A stretch of DNA of 64,000 bases from Paludibacteraceae bacterium (GCA_016937795.1 JAFGVV010000053.1:44463-108462), one strand, 5' to 3'; shown: positions 27,835 through 36,142, counted from the first letter of the stretch. Notes: a model not told the origin generated them from the letters alone. Program-made: numbers and translations.

Positions 27835-27885
27835 AAAAAATATGGCTGATATACATTTATTTATGCATATCAGCCATATTTATCA
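27835..27885. terminator. Bidirectional terminator between trhO and ppa
   Basis: Twelve-bp arms TATGGCTGATAT and ATATCAGCCATA, with six A before and a T-rich tail after. It serves both converging genes. Confidence 0.8.
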
Positions 27886-27916
27886 AAATTTCAATTCAGC
27901 GAAATAAAATCTTTCC

Positions 27917-28480
27917 TTACCCGAAGAACCATTTGTGCAGTTCACCGTAATGTTTCTTATACATTACATAACTGTCTTCGAGAATTTGCAGAGCTGTTTT
28001 CTTATCAAAGAATTTTTCAACGACGACGGTTTTATTCTCGAGTTTGGTATAATCTTCGAAAAAACTCATAATTTCGGTAGTCATGTGCTGAGGTAATTCC
28101 GAAATATCATTAAAGTGATTTACACTGGGATCGCCGGCAGCCACAGCAATAATTTTGTCGTCGGCCTCACCATTATCCAGCATTCGCATTACACCAATTA
28201 CTTTGGCTTCCACAATACAAAGCGGCACCACTTCAATTTGCGATAAAATCAGAATATCGAGCGGGTCACGGTCGTCGCAATAGCTCTGCGGTATAAATCC
28301 ATAATTGTGAGGATAATACATTGAGGAAAAAAGCACCCTATCCAGACGCAGCAAGCCACTGTCCTTGTCGAGTTCGTATTTTGCACGGTTGCCTTTTGGA
28401 ATTTCAATAATTCCTTTTACCACATCGTTTTTATCAGTTTGTGGCGCCACCTGATGCCACGGATTGAAATTGTTTCGCAT
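27917..28480 (-). CDS. ppa: Inorganic pyrophosphatase (family I)
   Basis: A 187-residue soluble pyrophosphatase. It contains [15 protein letters not shown] (about 26-40), [24 protein letters not shown] with the metal-binding DxDPxD aspartates, and [21 protein letters not shown]. It hydrolyses the pyrophosphate released by biosynthetic reactions. It is downstream of bcp by 26 bp on the same strand, so both are likely expressed from one promoter. Confidence 0.95.
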   Translation of the reverse strand: MRNNFNPWHQVAPQTDKNDVVKGIIEIPKGNRAKYELDKDSGLLRLDRVLFSSMYYPHNYGFIPQSYCDDRDPLDILILSQIEVVPLCIVEAKVIGVMRMLDNGEADDKIIAVAAGDPSVNHFNDISELPQHMTTEIMSFFEDYTKLENKTVVVEKFFDKKTALQILEDSYVMYKKHYGELHKWFFG

Positions 28481-28506
28481 TAAAATTTTATCTGATTAGT
28501 TGATAT

Positions 28507-28959
28507 TTAAAGAATTTGAGCAGCATGCGCCTTGGTATTCACTTCCTTTGGGTCGATAACGCGCTCAATCGTACCCTGCTCGTCGATAATAAAAGTGGTA
28601 CGAAACATTCCCATATATTTTCGTCCGTACATCGATTTCTCGCCCCAGGTACCAAATTGCTCTGCCAGTTTCGTATCGGTGTCGGCAATCAGCTGAAACG
28701 GAAGAGTTTGTTTGGCAATGAATTTTTGATGCGAGGACGCACTGTCGGCGCTAACGCCCAGCACCTCGTAGCCCGCTTTGCGCAGATCTTCGTAACCGTC
28801 GCGTAAACTGCAAGCCTGAGCCGTACAGCCCGGGGTATTGTCCTTTGGATAGAAATAAAGTACGAGTTTTTTACCTGCAAAATCGGAAAGCCGTATTTCC
28901 TTACCGTCCTGATTTACACCCAATATTTCGGGTGCCTTATCGCCAGCTTTTAATGTCAT
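28507..28959 (-). CDS. bcp: Thioredoxin-dependent peroxiredoxin, Bcp type
   Basis: A 150-residue AhpC/TSA-fold protein of the Bcp (PrxQ) branch. The motif YFYPKDNTPGCTAQAC contains the peroxidatic Cys45 and a resolving Cys50 five residues later. FRTTFIIDEQGTIERVI lies near the C-terminus. It reduces hydroperoxides using thioredoxin. It is first in a two-gene unit with ppa. A -7 box TAACTTTG (minus strand, 28983-28990) is 24 bp upstream of the start. Confidence 0.95.
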   Translation of the reverse strand: MTLKAGDKAPEILGVNQDGKEIRLSDFAGKKLVLYFYPKDNTPGCTAQACSLRDGYEDLRKAGYEVLGVSADSASSHQKFIAKQTLPFQLIADTDTKLAEQFGTWGEKSMYGRKYMGMFRTTFIIDEQGTIERVIDPKEVNTKAHAAQIL

Positions 28960-29050
28960 AATCCTTAGTTTTTTAGTTGTTGCAAAGTTATTGAATAAAA
29001 AATGAATTTCACTTTAATTAAACAATAAATTTTGATGAATGTTTTTGTTG

Positions 29051-29170
29051 GGGTTTCAGAGTTTCAGGTTTCAGGTTTCAGAGTTTGGGGTTGACGATTT
29101 TCTGTTTCAGAAACAATTCTCAATAATTCACGCTTCCAACATTCTTTTGTCTATTGTCTTTGTTCTTTTG
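29051..29170. repeat. Low-complexity word repeats
   Basis: Tandem variants of TTTCAGGTTTCAG and GTTTCAGAG, followed by TTCTTTTGTC and TTGTCTTTG words that match those at 7440-7460 and, inverted, those in the ABC-F gene at 45990-46022. Confidence 0.5.
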
Positions 29171-29232
29171 TCTTAAATCGTAAATGACTAAATCTTTCTA
29201 TATCTTTGCAGAAAATTTAAACACCACACAAA

Positions 29233-29976
29233 ATGCTTGATTTTTTGAAACAACGCCGTACCATTCGTCAGTACACCGACAAAGCAATTCCGGCCGAACT
29301 GATGACTGAATTGCTGACAGCTGCCGCGCAAAGCTCAAACACCGGCAACATGCAGGCTTACAGCGTAATTATAACCACCCGCAACGAAATTAAAGCACAG
29401 TTGGCTCCTGCACATTTCAATCAGCCAATGGTAACTAAAGCACCTGCTGTACTGACTTTCTGTGCCGATTTCAACCGTTTCAGCAAATGGTGTGAGCAAC
29501 GAAATGCGGTGCCCGGTTACGATAACTTTCAATCGTTTATGGCCACTGCCATCGATGCAATGATATTTGCTCAGACTTTTGCCGTGGCTGCCGAAAGTGC
29601 CGGACTTGGTATTTGTTACCTTGGAACCACCACTTACAATGCCGGTGAAATTATTGAAGTTCTGAATTTACCAAAACTGGTAGTACCCATCACCACCATT
29701 ACTGTTGGTTATCCCGAAAAAATGCCGGAGCTCACCGATCGACTTCCGCTCGAAGCTGTGGTGCATTACGAAAAATACAATGATTTCAGCAACGAAAAAA
29801 TTGATACACTTTATGCTGAAAAAGAAAACAGCGACTTTTACAAAAACTTTGTAGCCGAAAACAACAAAGAAACACTTGCTCAGGTATTTACAGATATTCG
29901 TTATTCGAAAAAGAACAATGAATTTTTCAGCGAGAAATTTCTGAAAGTGCTTCAACAACAGGGCTTTCTGGATTAA
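29233..29976 (+). CDS. Nitroreductase-family FMN oxidoreductase (NfsA-like)
   Basis: A 247-residue protein beginning MLDFLKQRRTIRQYTDKAIP, the typical nitroreductase opening with the FMN-binding RRTIR. SSNTGNMQAYSVI, AVAAESAGLGICYLGT and ITVGYPEKMPELTDRLPLEAVVHYEKY follow. The last part matches the NfsA/FRP branch (NADPH-dependent reduction of nitro compounds, quinones or flavins). Physiological substrate unknown. A TATCTTTG -7 box (29201-29208) lies just upstream. It is followed after 15 bp by lrgA-like and lrgB-like genes in the same direction, which suggests one operon. Confidence 0.9.
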   Translation: MLDFLKQRRTIRQYTDKAIPAELMTELLTAAAQSSNTGNMQAYSVIITTRNEIKAQLAPAHFNQPMVTKAPAVLTFCADFNRFSKWCEQRNAVPGYDNFQSFMATAIDAMIFAQTFAVAAESAGLGICYLGTTTYNAGEIIEVLNLPKLVVPITTITVGYPEKMPELTDRLPLEAVVHYEKYNDFSNEKIDTLYAEKENSDFYKNFVAENNKETLAQVFTDIRYSKKNNEFFSEKFLKVLQQQGFLD

Positions 29977-29991
29977 ACTTAAAAACAAAAC

Positions 29992-30354
29992 ATGATAAGA
30001 GGTTCATTTTACATATTGTTTTTTTACTTTCTGGGCGAAATGCTCAGTAAGCTTATTGGCGGATTTATTCCGGGAAGCGTACTGGGAATGGTGCTGCTTT
30101 TTCTGTCGCTTTATTTTAAAATAGTAAAGCCCGAAAGTGTAAAAGATGTAGCAACTTCCATTACCAAAAATATGGCTGTATTTTTTGTTCCTGCGGGTGT
30201 GGGACTCATGGTTTATGCGCGCCTGGTTTCCGAATCGCTGGCAGCCATACTTATAGCCATTGCCGGAAGCACGGTACTCACCATTATTACAGTGGCGCTG
30301 GTGCAGGAAAATTTCGAAAAACGTCGTGCTAAAAATAAGGAGGTAAAAGAATGA
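29992..30354 (+). CDS. lrgA: CidA/LrgA-family membrane protein
   Basis: A 120-residue, very hydrophobic protein with four predicted membrane helices. It contains the family signature GEMLSKLIGGFIPGSVLGMVLLFLSL (about 13-38) and FFVPAGVGLMVY (about 63-74). CidA/LrgA proteins are holin-like and in other bacteria influence murein hydrolase activity, or pyruvate and small-molecule transport. The stop overlaps the start of the LrgB gene in an ATGA junction (30351-30354), so the two are translationally coupled. Confidence 0.9.
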   Translation: MIRGSFYILFFYFLGEMLSKLIGGFIPGSVLGMVLLFLSLYFKIVKPESVKDVATSITKNMAVFFVPAGVGLMVYARLVSESLAAILIAIAGSTVLTIITVALVQENFEKRRAKNKEVKE

Positions 30355-31061
30355 ATGATTTTTTAGACAATATCAGACCTTATCTGAGCACTGAAGTGTT
30401 TCTGCTTGCGTTGGTGCTGGGTGCCTTTTATCTGGGAATTATTATTTATCAGAAAACAAAAATCACCCTTCTTCAACCTTTGCTTACGGCAATGGTGATC
30501 ATTATTCCGTTTTTACTCATTACCGACATTGATTATCAGACATTTTATCAGAACACCCGTATTCTGAATTTTATGCTCGGCCCAAGTGTGGTGGCGTTGG
30601 GATATGTGCTTTACGAACAAATTGGTCACATAAAGGGCAATGTGGTTTCAATTCTTACGGCTGTGTTTACAGGCAGTGTGGTGGGCATTGCGAGTGTGGT
30701 GCTGATTGCCAAAGTACTTGGCGCCGACAAAATGTTGATGGCTTCGCTTGCTCCCAAATCAGTCACTACACCTATTGCCATCAGCCTGGCCGAACAAACA
30801 GGTGGTGTACCGGCGCTTGCAGCTGCTTTTGTGGTGATTTGCGGAATTTTTGGCGGCCTAGTGGGTCCTATTGTGCTTAGACGTATTGGTATAAAAAGTA
30901 AAATTGCCAAAGGTCTGGCCATGGGTTCAGCATCGCATGCACTTGGCACTGCGCGGGCTATGGAAATGGGCGCACTCGAAGGAGCTATCAGCGGATTAGC
31001 CATTGGGATAATGGGAATTATGACTGCTTTACTGATACCGTTTGCCGAGAATCTCTTTTAA
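30351..31061 (+). CDS. lrgB: LrgB-family membrane protein
   Basis: A 236-residue polytopic membrane protein with the LrgB features ALGYVLYEQIGHIKGN and MASLAPKSVTTPIAISLAEQTGGVPALAAAFVVICGIFGGLVGPIVLRRIGIKSKIAKGLAMGSASHALGTARAMEMG. It partners LrgA, whose gene overlaps it. Its stop codon interlocks with that of the convergent MarR gene (31058-31061): both use the same TTTAAA-like block. The pair may export small molecules or modulate autolysis. Confidence 0.92.
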   Translation: MNDFLDNIRPYLSTEVFLLALVLGAFYLGIIIYQKTKITLLQPLLTAMVIIIPFLLITDIDYQTFYQNTRILNFMLGPSVVALGYVLYEQIGHIKGNVVSILTAVFTGSVVGIASVVLIAKVLGADKMLMASLAPKSVTTPIAISLAEQTGGVPALAAAFVVICGIFGGLVGPIVLRRIGIKSKIAKGLAMGSASHALGTARAMEMGALEGAISGLAIGIMGIMTALLIPFAENLF

Positions 31062-31717
31062 ATCAGTTCCTCAAGTTCCGAATCTTTCTTGTTTGTAAAA
31101 ATATCGTTGTGATAATGTTCGAGTTTTCGCAACATATACGCCATCGTGCTTTTCTCGGTTTCATTCAGGTTTCCGGTCACTATTTTCGACACTTTCTGCA
31201 TTTCGGGAAGGATTTTTATAATTTCCATCCTGCCAGCCACAGTCATTTTCACCCTTACACTTCGCTTGTCGGCTTCATCGTTGAACGATTCAATCAGCCC
31301 CATTTTAATCATTCGGTTGATAATTTCTGTTCCGGAGGTTTTTTCCATCACCTGTTTCTGAATCAGTTCGCTCTTCGAAAGACTGTCGTAAGTCATCAAA
31401 GTCATTAAAAACGAAAATTCATCGGCCGTTTTTATCGCACTATCGCGCAAAGCCTTCTTTATATAACCTTTGGCATAACGAAACATAAGTACAATGAGTA
31501 TGGAAATATCGGTGGCTGGACCATTCTTTTCTTCATACTTATAGCCCTCATAATCACCTCTCAGCTGTCGCGTTTTTACATTTTCTGATTTGTATTTACT
31601 ATTCAAAAAACCAAGAAAATCGGACATGTTAGTCTCCACACCTACCTCTTCTCGCTCTCTTTCGAATTCGTCGAGAAAATCAATCAGCTCAATAAGTATT
31701 TTTTTTGTTTTCATCAT
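31058..31717 (-). CDS. MarR-family transcriptional regulator, divergent to the carotenoid operon
   Basis: A 219-residue protein. The N-terminal 85 residues are charged and helical. A MarR-type winged helix follows (about 90-190), with ELIQKQVMEKTSGTEIINRMIKMGLIESFNDEADKRSVRVKMTVAGR as the recognition helix and wing. MarR proteins are dimeric repressors or activators that bind inverted repeats close to their own gene. The gene is transcribed away from the phytoene synthase gene, with 198 bp between starts that contain two clear palindromes. Control of carotenoid genes is the simplest inference; the adjacent nitroreductase-lrgAB unit is another possible target. Confidence 0.85.
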   Translation of the reverse strand: MMKTKKILIELIDFLDEFEREREEVGVETNMSDFLGFLNSKYKSENVKTRQLRGDYEGYKYEEKNGPATDISILIVLMFRYAKGYIKKALRDSAIKTADEFSFLMTLMTYDSLSKSELIQKQVMEKTSGTEIINRMIKMGLIESFNDEADKRSVRVKMTVAGRMEIIKILPEMQKVSKIVTGNLNETEKSTMAYMLRKLEHYHNDIFTNKKDSELEELI

Positions 31718-31740
31718 TAAAATCTCTTTTCACTCAAAGT

Positions 31741-31756
31741 CCTGTACTATTACAGG
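31741..31756. promoter_or_regulatory. Palindrome CCTGTA-N4-TACAGG near the marR start
   Basis: Perfect 6-4-6 inverted repeat 24 bp upstream of the marR ATG. A further half-site TACAGG is at 31768-31773. Candidate autoregulatory operator. Confidence 0.4.
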
Positions 31757-31833
31757 AAAATTTATTTTACAGGATCAGTTTGATTATCAAAGTTCTATTC
31801 AAAAAATGCATAAATAATGTTGTAAATTTACAC

Positions 31834-31864
31834 ATTGTCTTTGAACTTTTTTGTACCATATTTG
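31834..31864 (+). promoter_or_regulatory. Likely promoter of the carotenoid operon
   Basis: ATTG, 19-bp spacer, CATATTTG: one mismatch in each box of the Bacteroidota consensus. It lies 52 bp upstream of the phytoene synthase ATG. Confidence 0.4.
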
Positions 31865-31879
31865 TATTATTAAATACAA
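31862..31879. promoter_or_regulatory. Palindrome TTGTATT-N4-AATACAA overlapping the crtB promoter
   Basis: A perfect 7-4-7 inverted repeat that overlaps the -7 box and the transcription start region. Well placed for repression by the divergent MarR protein. Confidence 0.45.
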
Positions 31880-31915
31880 TTATGTACTATTTTGTTCATT
31901 TCAAAATAAAATTTT

Positions 31916-32752
31916 ATGGAACTTTTCCATTATACGTCTCACAAAATATCGTCGGTAGTGACCAGGAACTACAGCAGTTCCTTTTATCTTTCGACCACTT
32001 TACTTGAGCCGGAAATAAGAACTGCCATACATGGAATATATGGATTTGTTCGATATGCCGACGAAATTGTGGATACTTTTCACGATTTCGACAAAGTAGT
32101 ACTTATCAATGAATTTGAGAAAGAGATGCAGCTTGCCATCGAAAGAAAGATAAGTCTGAATCCAGTGCTCGATGCTTTTCAAATAGCTGTAAATAAATAC
32201 AATATTCCGTATGCATATATCGATGCATTTATGAAAAGCATGAAAATGGACATTTCAAAAAAAGAATATCTCAATGCTGCCGAAACCGAAGAATACATTT
32301 ATGGATCTGCCAATGTGGTGGGCTTAATGTGTCTGAAAGTTTTTTGTTTTCACGATCAGAAACTGTTTGAGGCATTAGTGCACCCGGCCGAAATGCTTGG
32401 CTCGGCCTTCCAGAAAGTGAATTTTTTACGCGATCTGAAAGCCGATGTGGAAGGTTTGGAACGTAGTTACTTTGCCGGATTCGACAAAAACAATTTCGAC
32501 GAAAAAGCTAAAATGGCTTTGATAACCGATATTGAAAAAGAATTCGACATTGCTCTCACAGGTCTGCGCCGCCTGCCCGGACGCTCGCGACTTGCAGTAC
32601 TCACGGCTTATACTTATTACAGAACATTGCTAAACAAAATAAAACGCACCGAAGCGGGACTTATTCTGCAAAAACGAATCAGGATTTCGAACACCCGTAA
32701 ACTCACTTTAATGGCCAAAGCTGCTATTGAGTATAAACTGAATTTGATGTGA
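31916..32752 (+). CDS. crtB: Phytoene synthase (trans-isoprenyl diphosphate synthase, HH family)
   Basis: A 278-residue squalene/phytoene synthase. Both Mg-diphosphate-binding aspartate motifs are intact: DEIVD (D49, D53) and DLKAD (D173, D177). The flanking YGFVRYADEIVD and GSAFQKVNFLRDLKAD are typical of phytoene synthases. The enzyme condenses two geranylgeranyl diphosphates to phytoene, the first committed carotenoid step. It is the first gene of a five-gene plus-strand operon. Its stop codon falls inside a GATGATGTG microsatellite (32744-32812), suggesting that the repeat abuts or has eroded the gene end. Confidence 0.93.
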   Translation: MELFHYTSHKISSVVTRNYSSSFYLSTTLLEPEIRTAIHGIYGFVRYADEIVDTFHDFDKVVLINEFEKEMQLAIERKISLNPVLDAFQIAVNKYNIPYAYIDAFMKSMKMDISKKEYLNAAETEEYIYGSANVVGLMCLKVFCFHDQKLFEALVHPAEMLGSAFQKVNFLRDLKADVEGLERSYFAGFDKNNFDEKAKMALITDIEKEFDIALTGLRRLPGRSRLAVLTAYTYYRTLLNKIKRTEAGLILQKRIRISNTRKLTLMAKAAIEYKLNLM

Positions 32753-32812
32753 TGATGTGATGATGTGGTGATGTGGTGATTTGAAAATTTAAAGATTTGA
32801 AGAACTGCGACA
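32744..32812. repeat. GATGATGTG-type microsatellite followed by ATTTGAAAATTT words
   Basis: Five imperfect GATG/GTGATG units, then ATTTGAAAATTTAAAGATTTGAAG. It includes the crtB stop codon. Confidence 0.6.
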
Positions 32813-32852
32813 TGAAAGACTCCTTTAAACCTGTTTTAATTGATAAAAAAGC

Positions 32853-33362
32853 ATGATAGATAACGACGTAATTCTGGTTGATGAATTCGACCGGCAAATT
32901 GGAACAATGGAAAAAATGGAAGCACATGTTAAAGCTGTGCTTCATCGCGCTATATCTGTATTTATTTTCAACAGTAAAGGAGAATGGTTGCTCCAGCGAC
33001 GTGCGCTCGAGAAATATCATTCGCCCGGTTTGTGGACCAATACAAGTTGTACGCATCCGGCTCCGGGCGAAACTTCGCCTGAGGCAGCTCACCGTCGCCT
33101 GCACGAAGAAATGGGTATGCGGGCTGAGCTTCGTGAGGTTTTTAGTTTTAAGTACATTCAGGAACTTGAAAACAACCTTACCGAACACGAATACGACCAT
33201 GTGTTTGTAGGTGTTTCGGATGAAATTCCTGTCCCAAACCCCGGCGAAGTGGTGGATTATAAATATATCTCTTACGAAGATCTTCTTCGCGAAGTATCCG
33301 AAAATCCTGAAAAATTCACGGCCTGGTTTAAGTTGATTTACGAACGGGTGGGAAAGCTGTAA
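32853..33362 (+). CDS. idi: Isopentenyl-diphosphate delta-isomerase, type 1
   Basis: A 169-residue Nudix-fold Idi. It has the active-site cysteine in TNTSCTHP (Cys66), the catalytic glutamate region EHEYDHVF (111-118) and the degenerate Nudix segment AHRRLHEEMGM. It interconverts IPP and DMAPP to supply prenyl precursors. Its place between phytoene synthase and a carotenoid hydratase fits a dedicated precursor-supply role. It lies 100 bp after crtB, across the microsatellite. Confidence 0.95.
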   Translation: MIDNDVILVDEFDRQIGTMEKMEAHVKAVLHRAISVFIFNSKGEWLLQRRALEKYHSPGLWTNTSCTHPAPGETSPEAAHRRLHEEMGMRAELREVFSFKYIQELENNLTEHEYDHVFVGVSDEIPVPNPGEVVDYKYISYEDLLREVSENPEKFTAWFKLIYERVGKL

Positions 33363-33431
33363 GCATTTAATTTCACCATATTCATTATTTACAATTTACC
33401 CTTCAAATTGAATTTGTATAATACACTCTGC

Positions 33432-34097
33432 ATGATAAAGCAACTCAAAAAAATCATAAGCCTGCTGCGTCATTACCCGCAACACTTAAAGGCAATTCTG
33501 ATAATATTTTATGTAGTGGGTGTTACTGCCATTTACATCCCTTTCACATCTGCCTTTTTTGTTTCGCTTACTCCCCTAGCTTTGATGCTTAGTTTTGGAC
33601 TGCTAATGTTATTTCACCGGGATTTTAGTCTGAAAACGCTGGCTGTATTTACTTTTGTATTTCTGGCTGGCTTTCTGGTGGAGATGGCAGGCACCAACAG
33701 CGGACTGATTTTCGGGACTTACAATTATGGGCCTACATTAGGTGCGGGAATTGGCAAAACACCGGTATTAATGGGCTTAAACTGGATAATGATGATATAC
33801 CTGACCGCAACCCCTGTGCGCAAACTGAAAACACATCCTTTAATCAAAGTGTTTTTGTCGTCGTCGCTAATGGTGGCCTACGATGTGGTGCTTGAACAGG
33901 TAGCGCCGGCCATAAAAATGTGGTCGTGGTCGGGCGACATTATTCCGTTGCAGAACTATGTAGCATGGTTTGTACTTTCGGTCATTTTCCACACACTTTT
34001 TATATCCGCGAAAGTTAAAGTCAAAAACGAACTTGCCCTAGTGCTTTTACTTACGCAGTTCTTTTTCTTTGTGTTTTTATTGCCATTTTCACGATAA
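33432..34097 (+). CDS. cruF: Carotenoid biosynthesis membrane protein, CruF/DUF422 family
   Basis: A 221-residue protein from the ATG at 33432 (the frame is open from 33408) with about seven membrane helices. It resembles the CruF family (carotenoid 1',2'-hydratase): GTNSGLIFGTYNYG, KTPVLMGLNWIMMIYLTA and YDVVLEQVAPAIKMWSW...IPLQNYVAWF. CruF adds water to the psi end of carotenoids, making the 1'-hydroxyl that CruG-type enzymes glycosylate. A CruG-like gene is two positions downstream, which supports the call. The symbol is an assignment by similarity and context. Confidence 0.75.
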   Translation: MIKQLKKIISLLRHYPQHLKAILIIFYVVGVTAIYIPFTSAFFVSLTPLALMLSFGLLMLFHRDFSLKTLAVFTFVFLAGFLVEMAGTNSGLIFGTYNYGPTLGAGIGKTPVLMGLNWIMMIYLTATPVRKLKTHPLIKVFLSSSLMVAYDVVLEQVAPAIKMWSWSGDIIPLQNYVAWFVLSVIFHTLFISAKVKVKNELALVLLLTQFFFFVFLLPFSR

Positions 34098-34117
34098 TAA
34101 AGCCTACACTGCACCCT

Positions 34118-34732
34118 ATGATAAAAGCCAAACAACATCCGCTCGTAAATCTGTTTTTCAAAGTTTACGTCCATCTGAAAATGAAACGCCATTTCAATTA
34201 TGTAAAAGCAGATGTCAATGTGCAAGCCGATGACAGCCCCGTTTTACTTATAGCCAATCACATAAGCTGGTGGGATGGCTTCTGGGTTTTGTATCTCTGT
34301 CAGCATTTTCTGCACAAAAAGTTTCACTTTATGATGCTCGAAAAAGAATTGCGCAAACGGATACTTTTCAGTTATTCCGGAGGATTTTCGATTGCCCCCG
34401 GATCACGTGAAACCATTGAAAGTCTTGAATATGCAGGCAGTTTACTTACGAGAAGTGACAATCTGGTACTAATGTTTCCGCAGGGTAAACTGCATTCAAT
34501 CTATCACGATCAGTTCAGTTTCCAGAAAGGAGTTGAAAAAATTATCAAACACGCCCCCGAAGCAAAAATAGTGTTTATGGCCAGTCTGATCGACTATTTC
34601 GATCATCCGAAACCGGATCTGTTTTTCTATCTGCAAAATTACGAAGGTCCGGCCAATAGCGAGGCAATCGAGGCTTCTTATCGTGAATTTTTCAGAAAAC
34701 ACACCCAACATCACAAAGAAATGGTACTATGA
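34118..34732 (+). CDS. PlsC-like acyltransferase in the carotenoid operon
   Basis: A 204-residue lysophospholipid acyltransferase-fold protein with the catalytic H-x4-D motif in NHISWWDGF (H48, D53) and the acceptor motif FPQGKLHS (near 125). General family members acylate glycerol-3-phosphate derivatives. Here the gene lies between a CruF-like and a CruG-like gene and overlaps the latter by four bases (34729-34732), so I infer that it adds a fatty acid to a carotenoid glycoside, giving a glycoside ester. This substrate is not proven by sequence. Confidence 0.8.
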   Translation: MIKAKQHPLVNLFFKVYVHLKMKRHFNYVKADVNVQADDSPVLLIANHISWWDGFWVLYLCQHFLHKKFHFMMLEKELRKRILFSYSGGFSIAPGSRETIESLEYAGSLLTRSDNLVLMFPQGKLHSIYHDQFSFQKGVEKIIKHAPEAKIVFMASLIDYFDHPKPDLFFYLQNYEGPANSEAIEASYREFFRKHTQHHKEMVL

Positions 34733-35820
34733 TATATATAGCCCTTTTTATTTTAGCGTTTACAGCCATTCAACTGCTTGTGGCACTCAGCAATCTGATA
34801 TTTCGTCCGGGACTGAAGGAGCAATACAGTGAAACCCACGAATCGGTTTCGGTTTTGATTCCGGCTCGCAATGAGGAAGCTAATATTATGAAAATACTTA
34901 CCGACCTGCAGCATCAGATACATTCAACGCTCGAAATTCTGGTGTACGACGATCAATCCACCGATCGCACTGCCAGCCTTGTACTCGATATGGCACGTTA
35001 CGACAAACGCATAAAACTTATTTCGTCACAGGAACTTCCCGAAGGTTGGCTGGGAAAAAATCATGCCTGCTATCAAATGTCGCAACAAGCTACCGGAAAA
35101 TACTTTTTATTTGTGGATGCGGATGTCAGACTTGGCGAAAATGCCATAAGCACGACTTTGCAATATCTGAACAAGTCGAAATCGGTTTTGCTTTCAGCTT
35201 TTCCGCGTCAGATAATGCAAACTCCCGGCGAACGCATGGTGGTTCCGGTTATGAATTACATTCTGATGACTTTACTCCCGCTGATACTTGTGCGTTATTC
35301 CCGTTTCCCGTCGCTCGCAGCTGCCAACGGACAGTTTATGTTGTTCAATGCCGATACATATCGTGAACAGCATCCGCATTTACAAATGAAGTCTGAGAAA
35401 GTGGAAGATATACGAATAGCGCGTTGGTTTAAAAGTAAAAAGCTACGTGTGGTCTGCATTCCCGGCAACAAAGAAATTAATTGCCACATGTATTCAGGAT
35501 ACAGCGAAGCAATTAATGGATTTTCGAAAAACATCGTCATGTTTTTTGGCAATTCCTACACACTTGCATTTATGTTTTGGCTTATTACTACTTTTGGATT
35601 TGTAGTTTTACTACTGGCAATGCCTCTCATTTATTTTTGGCTTTATGTACTTGCGGCTATTTTAATCAGAATAGCTGTGTCTATTGCCAGCCGACAATCT
35701 GTTTACAGCAATATTTTGGGCATCATTCCGCAGCAATACAACATGGGTCGACTACTTTTTTTGTCGTTGAAGTATAAAAAACAAGGGTCGTACGAGTGGA
35801 AAGGACGCAAAATTAAGTAG
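34729..35820 (+). CDS. Membrane glycosyltransferase family 2, CruG-like
   Basis: A 363-residue GT2 enzyme. An N-terminal membrane anchor (1-22) is followed by the GT-A domain: VSVLIPARNEEANI, LVYDDQSTDRTASL, GWLGKNHACYQM and the DxD motif in FVDADV (near 130). Two or three C-terminal membrane helices (about 275-330) precede NMGRLLFLSLKYKKQGSYEWKGR. The GWLGKNHAC and WKGR ending match CruG-type carotenoid glycosyltransferases. It probably transfers a sugar to the 1'-hydroxyl made by the CruF-like protein. Last gene of the operon. Confidence 0.8.
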   Translation: MIYIALFILAFTAIQLLVALSNLIFRPGLKEQYSETHESVSVLIPARNEEANIMKILTDLQHQIHSTLEILVYDDQSTDRTASLVLDMARYDKRIKLISSQELPEGWLGKNHACYQMSQQATGKYFLFVDADVRLGENAISTTLQYLNKSKSVLLSAFPRQIMQTPGERMVVPVMNYILMTLLPLILVRYSRFPSLAAANGQFMLFNADTYREQHPHLQMKSEKVEDIRIARWFKSKKLRVVCIPGNKEINCHMYSGYSEAINGFSKNIVMFFGNSYTLAFMFWLITTFGFVVLLLAMPLIYFWLYVLAAILIRIAVSIASRQSVYSNILGIIPQQYNMGRLLFLSLKYKKQGSYEWKGRKIK

Positions 35821-35822
35821 TC

Positions 35823-35891
35823 AGAAAGGGCTTCGAAGGCCGACAAACAGCCTTTCCCGATATTTATTTTTATTTCAAATAAAAATAAATC
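35823..35891 (+). terminator. Possible terminator of the carotenoid operon
   Basis: A GAAAGG/CCTTTC hairpin is followed by a TATTTATTTTTATTT run, which itself pairs with AATAAAAATAAAT. The stem is imperfect. Confidence 0.4.
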
Positions 35892-35987
35892 ATCCAATTG
35901 TATTTTTATACAACTCTGAATTTCATAGATTTGCCCTAATATACCTGAAAAGACAAGCGTTTTTCTCAGAATATTTTTCTCATAGCT

Positions 35988-36019
35988 ATTGCAGAAATCA
36001 AATTTACGCCTTATCTTTG
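35988..36019 (+). promoter_or_regulatory. Promoter of tRNA-Asp
   Basis: ATTG, 20-bp spacer, TATCTTTG, 42 bp upstream of the mature tRNA 5' end. Confidence 0.65.
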
Positions 36020-36061
36020 CACCGCAATTGAGAACAACGGTTCACAATAAAAAACAAACCT

Positions 36062-36138
36062 GGTGTGGTAGTTCAGTTGGTTAGAATACCTGCCTGTCAC
36101 GCAGGGGGTCGCGGGTTCGAGTCCCGTCCATACCGCCA
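36062..36138 (+). tRNA. tRNA-Asp (GTC)
   Basis: A complete 77-nt cloverleaf with encoded CCA. Acceptor arms GGTGTGG and CCATACC pair (one G-T). The anticodon stem CCTGC/GCAGG frames the loop CTGTCAC with anticodon GTC. The T-arm is GCGGGTTCGAGTCCCGT. A strong terminator follows directly. Confidence 0.97.
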
Positions 36139-36142
36139 GAGT

